From NCBI GenBank assembly GCA_022824025.1, contig JAJEBF010000031.1:1-64000 (forward strand): a stretch of 64,000 nt of DNA, in the 5' to 3' direction. The stretch comes from Caldilineaceae bacterium. GTDB taxonomy: Bacteria; Chloroflexota; Anaerolineae; Caldilineales; Caldilineaceae. The notes under the pieces were generated by a model. The model was not told where the DNA came from. It worked only from the letters and a program-made list of their open reading frames with translations, and did no database searches. Both the position numbers and the translations under genes were made by a program. The first letter of the stretch is position 1. Each line of letters begins with the position of its first letter. Below are positions 60,077 through 64,000 of the stretch, in pieces.

Positions 60077-61057
60077 TTAAATCTTCCGTTCAAGCTCCGC
60101 GTAGATGTCTCCGACGCGCACCAGTTCTTCGGCAACATTGAAGTATCCCGTGTAACGGATCTGTTCGGGGCTGACATCATAGTGATAGTGGCCGGCCTGG
60201 TTGAGATCACCCATGTGAAAGAAATGCGTGTGTTCGCCCGATTCCCGCAGATGCAGCCGGCCGCCGGTCGGGTCCCCCGTCCAGAATACCGCGAAGCAGA
60301 GCAGGTCCGGCCCCATGTGCTCATAGAATTGGAGAAAGTCCGCAACCACCTCCTCGGCCTCGGTGTCGTAATACTTGTGGGCGATGCACTCGTAATCCGG
60401 CATGATGTGAGAGCGGACCTGGCCCGCCTCCACCACAAAGACGCCGCCCATGCCCACCTGCAAGGCCCCTTCAGGCGCGCCGTCGCCCCCAATCTCCGGG
60501 CGCGCCTGCAGACTCTTCCGCAACGCCTGCGTGAAGGACCGCTCGCTGCCTGTCCGTTTCTCCACGCTGACTCTGAGCGCCGGCCCCGGCAACCCCTCCG
60601 ACAGGAACAGGTTGGAAAGCCCGCTGTGCCGCGTCGAAGCATAGGCCTCAACGATGCACTCCTTCTCAGGTCCGACCCGCGCCGCCTTCGATCGGTTGAC
60701 CCCATCCGCCTGCAACGTGGCGATGACCTCTCCGCAATGCCCTTCCAACACGCCCGGAAATGCCATGCCCGCGCCCAGGATGCTGCCGTCGGCCCGGCCG
60801 CAATCGCGCGCCATGTCCGCCATGTCAAACGTGACCTGCCGGTACCTTGGGTTGTGCGCATAGGGTTCCCCGCCCGCCTCCAACAGCGCCGTGGAACCGC
60901 CGATTCCCCGGCTCGCGCAGCCCAGCCGCCGCAAGTCGGGGCAATCGGTCACGTCAACCTCGACACGGGCGTAGTTGGCCTCCAGACCCTTCCGCACGAC
61001 CGGCGCAAGCTCCTCCAGCCGCGGAGACCACAACGCCGCTCGTTTCATCTCTTCCAT
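60077..61057 (-). CDS. DUF1907 protein (C11orf54-type ester hydrolase family)
   Basis: The product of 326 residues starts at ATG 61057; ATG 61048 is close and also plausible. It begins with LEELAPVVRKGLEANYARVE and VDVTDCPDLRR, has LGAGMAFPGVLEGHCGEVI, and ends with HTHFFHMGDLNQAGHYHYDV. The last is the His-rich zinc site of the C11orf54/PTD012 family. Members are metal-dependent ester hydrolases in vitro, with no agreed role. Here it sits between an ADP-ribosylglycohydrolase and an enolase-superfamily gene, an arrangement that may hint at a sugar-acid or ester substrate. Confidence 0.88.
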   Translation of the reverse strand: MEEMKRAALWSPRLEELAPVVRKGLEANYARVEVDVTDCPDLRRLGCASRGIGGSTALLEAGGEPYAHNPRYRQVTFDMADMARDCGRADGSILGAGMAFPGVLEGHCGEVIATLQADGVNRSKAARVGPEKECIVEAYASTRHSGLSNLFLSEGLPGPALRVSVEKRTGSERSFTQALRKSLQARPEIGGDGAPEGALQVGMGGVFVVEAGQVRSHIMPDYECIAHKYYDTEAEEVVADFLQFYEHMGPDLLCFAVFWTGDPTGGRLHLRESGEHTHFFHMGDLNQAGHYHYDVSPEQIRYTGYFNVAEELVRVGDIYAELERKI

Positions 61058-61106
61058 CCCGCTCCCCGCGCCTCCTTCTATTTCTGGTACCACGATCCCA
61101 CCAATC

Positions 61107-62072
61107 TCAGCCAGACGGCGCGATCAACTGCTCGGCCAGCTCCAGCGCATCCACCGGCCAGAAGCATTCGGGGCGGGGCTTATGCACGCCGGCCCTTCCC
61201 TTCTCCGGCCGGCAGCCAAGGATCGTCTCGATCCACCGTTCGGGGATCGCCTCCCGCCCATAGACAGCGCCCAACAGCGCGCCGCATATCGCCGCATTGG
61301 TGTCCGTGTCGCCCCCGCCCATGATCGAGTCCACGATTCCTTCCTCCACATTCGCGGCGTTGAGGAGCTGCCACAGCGCATTGCGGAAGGCGATCAGCAC
61401 CCATCCCTGCTGGTGCATGTAATCTGGGGGCGGTCCTTCGGCAGCTTCGGCAATCGTCTCCCTCAGTCGGTGGTCGGCTTCGAATTCATCCGCCCAATTC
61501 GCAATCTCGGCGTACAGCTCTTCCGCCCCGCATCCCGTACGCACCGCGTGCGCGATCGCCATCGCAAACAGTGCGTTCGCCTCCTGGCACACCAGATGAA
61601 TATGCGTGAGTTCAGCGTCCTGCCGCGCCCATTCGGCGACCTGCTCCAACTCGTAGTTGACCCCAAAGATGCCCAGCGGACTGATCCGCATCATCGCGCC
61701 GTTGGCCTGGCTGGATTGAATCGGCCAGCCGGTCAAGCCGCTCTGGGTGGCGGTACCCACGTCAAAAGGCCTGGAATCCAGCCAGAATACATACGCCTTT
61801 CTCACCTCTTCCTGGTCGAACGTGCCGCGTGCGACAAGCGATCGCGCCAGCATCAGCGCCAACTCCGAATCATCCGTGGGCTGGCCCGCGAGCGTGTTCC
61901 AAGTGCCGCCGTCAGCCATCTCGCGCACGCCGCCGGGGTACCTCCGCCGAATCCATTCCGGCGACTGAAACTCAACCAGGCTGCCGAGTGAATCCCCGAT
62001 CAACTGGCCGAGCAGACAGCCCTGTGCCCGCGAAAGTAGGTCCGACCCGGAACTGTTCCCTTCAACTGTCAT
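61107..62072 (-). CDS. ADP-ribosylglycohydrolase family protein
   Basis: The start is ATG 62072 with GAGGAG upstream. The 321-residue all-helical enzyme has the dinuclear Mg site: TDDSELALML near residue 68 and GGGDTDTNAAICGALLGAVY near 260, with AQGCLLGQLIGDSLGSLVEF at the N-terminus. It removes ADP-ribose from proteins or small molecules. In catabolic clusters these proteins also hydrolyse N-glycosides, for example nucleosides. It is the first gene of the unit with DUF1907 and the enolase-like enzyme. Confidence 0.92.
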   Translation of the reverse strand: MTVEGNSSGSDLLSRAQGCLLGQLIGDSLGSLVEFQSPEWIRRRYPGGVREMADGGTWNTLAGQPTDDSELALMLARSLVARGTFDQEEVRKAYVFWLDSRPFDVGTATQSGLTGWPIQSSQANGAMMRISPLGIFGVNYELEQVAEWARQDAELTHIHLVCQEANALFAMAIAHAVRTGCGAEELYAEIANWADEFEADHRLRETIAEAAEGPPPDYMHQQGWVLIAFRNALWQLLNAANVEEGIVDSIMGGGDTDTNAAICGALLGAVYGREAIPERWIETILGCRPEKGRAGVHKPRPECFWPVDALELAEQLIAPSG

Positions 62073-62151
62073 CCGTTTTCTCCTCTGAATCGTTTTGTAT
62101 TGGATCACTATTGTACCACCATGCCTGCAAGGCAGACGGCCGCCAACCGCC

Positions 62152-63657
62152 TCAACGCCTCCGCAAAATGATCTCATAGACGGTGAACTGTTCTTCCTGG
62201 ACCCTTGGCTCCAGCGCCAACCCGCGCGCAGCCAAATGGGGATAGGCGTTGCGCATGGGCCGCCAGGCCGGAACGATCACAAACCTGGCGCGTTGCGGCC
62301 TCTTGGCGGCATCATCTGCCAGGGCAACAGGGCTCGCAAACCAGCGTGCGCTGTATTCCCCCGGTTTCTCGAAGAGATAGAACTGGAAGTGCCAGCTCAA
62401 AGCCTGATGATACACGATGGTGCCAGGCGGGCTGTGCCCGTCCAGCCACGCAGTCGCCTCCTGCAGGCCGTCATACGCGCCATGATCCCCGCCAATCGGC
62501 AGTTCGCCCCGCGCCGCCCGCCCCGCGCCGGGAAGCAACAGCGCAATCACCAGCCCGACAACAGCCGGTCTCCACAAGCCGCCGCGATCCGCCGCGAGCC
62601 TCCCGCCGGTCCACCCGCAAAGCAATGCAAATGCCGGCGCCAGCGGCAAGAAATACCGGTCCCAGATCGGCAGACTGAACGCCGCATGCACCGCCCAGTA
62701 CCCCCCAATCCACCCACAGAGCAGAACCGCAAACACCGCGCGCCGCGACCAGGAATTCCCCTGGCGCCAACTGTAGACCGCCGCCAGCGCCGCCGCCGAC
62801 CCCAAAACAGCCCACACCATGCTGTTGGCGGTCAGATACCATAGTAATTCGGCGATCCCCACAAACCGGCCCGGCCACTGGTTGAGCGGAAGCAACGCCA
62901 GCGCGCCGTAGTTGCGCACGGCCAGGTCCCACGGCGAAGGCGCCACCGCCCAGCGCAGACTGTCCCAGTACAGGACCGGCAGCGCCGCCAGTGCCAGTCC
63001 CCCAACCGCACGAAGCGTCGAGGCTACGATTGATTCCGGGTTTCTCGCGAGCAGAACCGCCAGCGTCAGCGGAGCAAAGAAGACCCCCTGCTGCTTGGTC
63101 ATGATCGCGGCCCCCAGGCAAAGCCCCGCCGTAAAGGGACGCGACCGCAACGCCGCGTACAGTGAACAGACGCCTGCCAGGACCAGCAGCGGATCGGTGA
63201 ATGCCGTCGGGCTAAAGCTGATGGCAAAGGGGTTCAGCGCAAAGGCTGCCGCCGCAACTGCGCCCGCAACGGGCGACCATGCCCGTCTCGCGATCGCGCC
63301 CACCACCGGGATCGTGAGAATGCTGATCCCGACATTCAATAGCCGCGCGCTCGCCTCGGACGCGCCAAAGGCCTTAAACCAGACAGCAAGCAGCCAGATG
63401 AACAGCGGCGGCTTGTCGATCCACTGATCCAGAAAATAGGGATCACCGTGCAGAAAGCGCAGCGCCCAGTAACTGTAGAGCGCCTCATCCTGGTGAAAGC
63501 GAAAACGGTCCAACAGGACCAGGCGCAAACCGAAGCCTACCAGAATCAGGATGGCCAGAAAGCGCTGATACCCCAATCCCGCCGCCCATATTTCGGGCAG
63601 CGAGATTCCTCGGTAGAATGGCCTTGCGGCCTGATACCCTGCAGCCGCAGATTGCAT
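62152..63657 (-). CDS. Glycosyltransferase family 39-type membrane protein
   Basis: The 501-residue product has about ten to twelve helices. The first extracytoplasmic loop carries RFHQDEALYSYWALRFLHGD, with the Asp-Glu pair used by GT39/ArnT-type enzymes. It is followed by LDQWIDKPPLFIWLLAVWFK. Helices continue to about residue 380, then a soluble C-terminal domain of about 110 residues. It transfers a sugar from a polyprenyl-phosphate donor on the outer face. GTG 63669 is an alternative start. It has no linked genes in the window. Confidence 0.87.
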   Translation of the reverse strand: MQSAAAGYQAARPFYRGISLPEIWAAGLGYQRFLAILILVGFGLRLVLLDRFRFHQDEALYSYWALRFLHGDPYFLDQWIDKPPLFIWLLAVWFKAFGASEASARLLNVGISILTIPVVGAIARRAWSPVAGAVAAAAFALNPFAISFSPTAFTDPLLVLAGVCSLYAALRSRPFTAGLCLGAAIMTKQQGVFFAPLTLAVLLARNPESIVASTLRAVGGLALAALPVLYWDSLRWAVAPSPWDLAVRNYGALALLPLNQWPGRFVGIAELLWYLTANSMVWAVLGSAAALAAVYSWRQGNSWSRRAVFAVLLCGWIGGYWAVHAAFSLPIWDRYFLPLAPAFALLCGWTGGRLAADRGGLWRPAVVGLVIALLLPGAGRAARGELPIGGDHGAYDGLQEATAWLDGHSPPGTIVYHQALSWHFQFYLFEKPGEYSARWFASPVALADDAAKRPQRARFVIVPAWRPMRNAYPHLAARGLALEPRVQEEQFTVYEIILRRR

Positions 63658-64000
63658 GGCGTCTCGCACGATTCCGGCGCTGCCGTTCGATCAATTGCAA
63701 AAGGGAAAGCGGGACCCAATCGCCCCAGTTGGTCAGGGCACTCCCTGAGCACCGACCATTCTACTCCAACGCAAACTGCGGATCAAAAGCGGGGCCAATT
63801 CCGCAAAACAGCGCCCGTGAAACGCAATGGCAACGCGACCGGTTCGGCTGGCTCTTACAGAATCCCACCCCAAACCTGACCCTCTTTCGCAAATGTACCG
63901 ATTTCGGGAGATCAGGCTTTCAGATTTGGGAGCATGATCACTTGAAATTGGGTTTCAAGCTGATAGAATTTCTTACAGAAGGAAAGGCCGGATACAACGT
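63658..64000. other. Right-edge region, no confident gene
   Basis: The plus-strand frame with codons at 63861, 63864 and so on stays open to the edge. Its last part reads WEHDHLKLGFKLIEFLTEGK, so a gene may begin here and run out of the window. It has no ribosome site I can place. The final 100 bases are AT-richer than the preceding gene. Confidence 0.25.

Noticed and set aside
60074..61324. 416-residue plus-strand frame
   Set aside because: It covers parts of two real minus-strand genes and is His/Arg/Pro-rich, as expected for antisense.
63448..63879. 143-residue plus-strand frame near the right edge
   Set aside because: Mostly antisense of the GT39 gene, Gln/Arg-rich and without ribosome site.

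Overview
The window is bacterial DNA with compact, mostly GC-rich genes. The gene set points to a Chloroflexota bacterium of the Anaerolineae/Caldilineales kind. It combines diadenylate cyclase CdaA with a YbbR protein, a LipM-like octanoyltransferase, DUF503, an F420-type LLM oxidoreductase, Uma2 and HicAB accessory genes, and many solute-binding proteins. The phylum is inferred from gene content; no rRNA or complete tRNA is visible.

Layout. (1) 1-15.7 kb is an accessory, repeat-rich region. It holds transposase remnants (IS66, IS630-like, IS3), a family of ~244-bp MITE-like elements whose ends match the IS3 remnant, two unknown proteins, and an AAA ATPase paired with a PD-(D/E)xK-like protein (candidate defence pair). 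It also holds MNT/HEPN and HicAB toxin-antitoxin modules, an orphan branched-chain amino acid-type binding lipoprotein, Uma2, a DUF3800 protein between two direct repeats, and a 378-bp array of 37 units of 10 or 11 bp. (2) 15.7-27.3 kb is catabolic: Zn-type dehydrogenase, NHL-repeat protein, glycerate 2-kinase, ferredoxin, TIM-barrel isomerase, SDR and a TRAP transporter. An RloA/RloB-like ATPase-nuclease pair is embedded in it. (3) 27.5-40.8 kb carries an NYN ribonuclease fused to a cold-shock domain, gamma-glutamyltransferase, a truncated aspartic protease pair, DUF488, aldo/keto reductase, a sugar ABC importer without its ATPase, DUF4349, SMP-30, an LLM oxidoreductase and a lipoprotein hydrolase. 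(4) 41-55.9 kb is housekeeping: YgfZ, LipM-like protein, DUF503, Lgt, M28 peptidase, the operon cdaA-cdaR-der, ornithine carbamoyltransferase, lipid kinase, GH13 glucanohydrolase and a MOP-type membrane protein. (5) 55.9-64 kb has repeats, a Fic/RecG-type C-terminal remnant, a cytochrome P450, a three-gene unit (ADP-ribosylglycohydrolase, DUF1907, enolase-superfamily enzyme) and a GT39-type glycosyltransferase.

How the genes fit together. The 15.7-27.3 kb block looks like uptake (TRAP) and oxidation of a sugar acid or hydroxy acid with glycerate as a possible intermediate. The cdaA-cdaR-der operon links c-di-AMP synthesis and its membrane regulator to ribosome assembly. YgfZ and the lipoyl transferase both bear on Fe-S and lipoate-dependent enzymes. 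Both ATPase-nuclease pairs are more AT-rich by eye than their neighbours and have short palindromes upstream, suggesting acquired, regulated defence modules.
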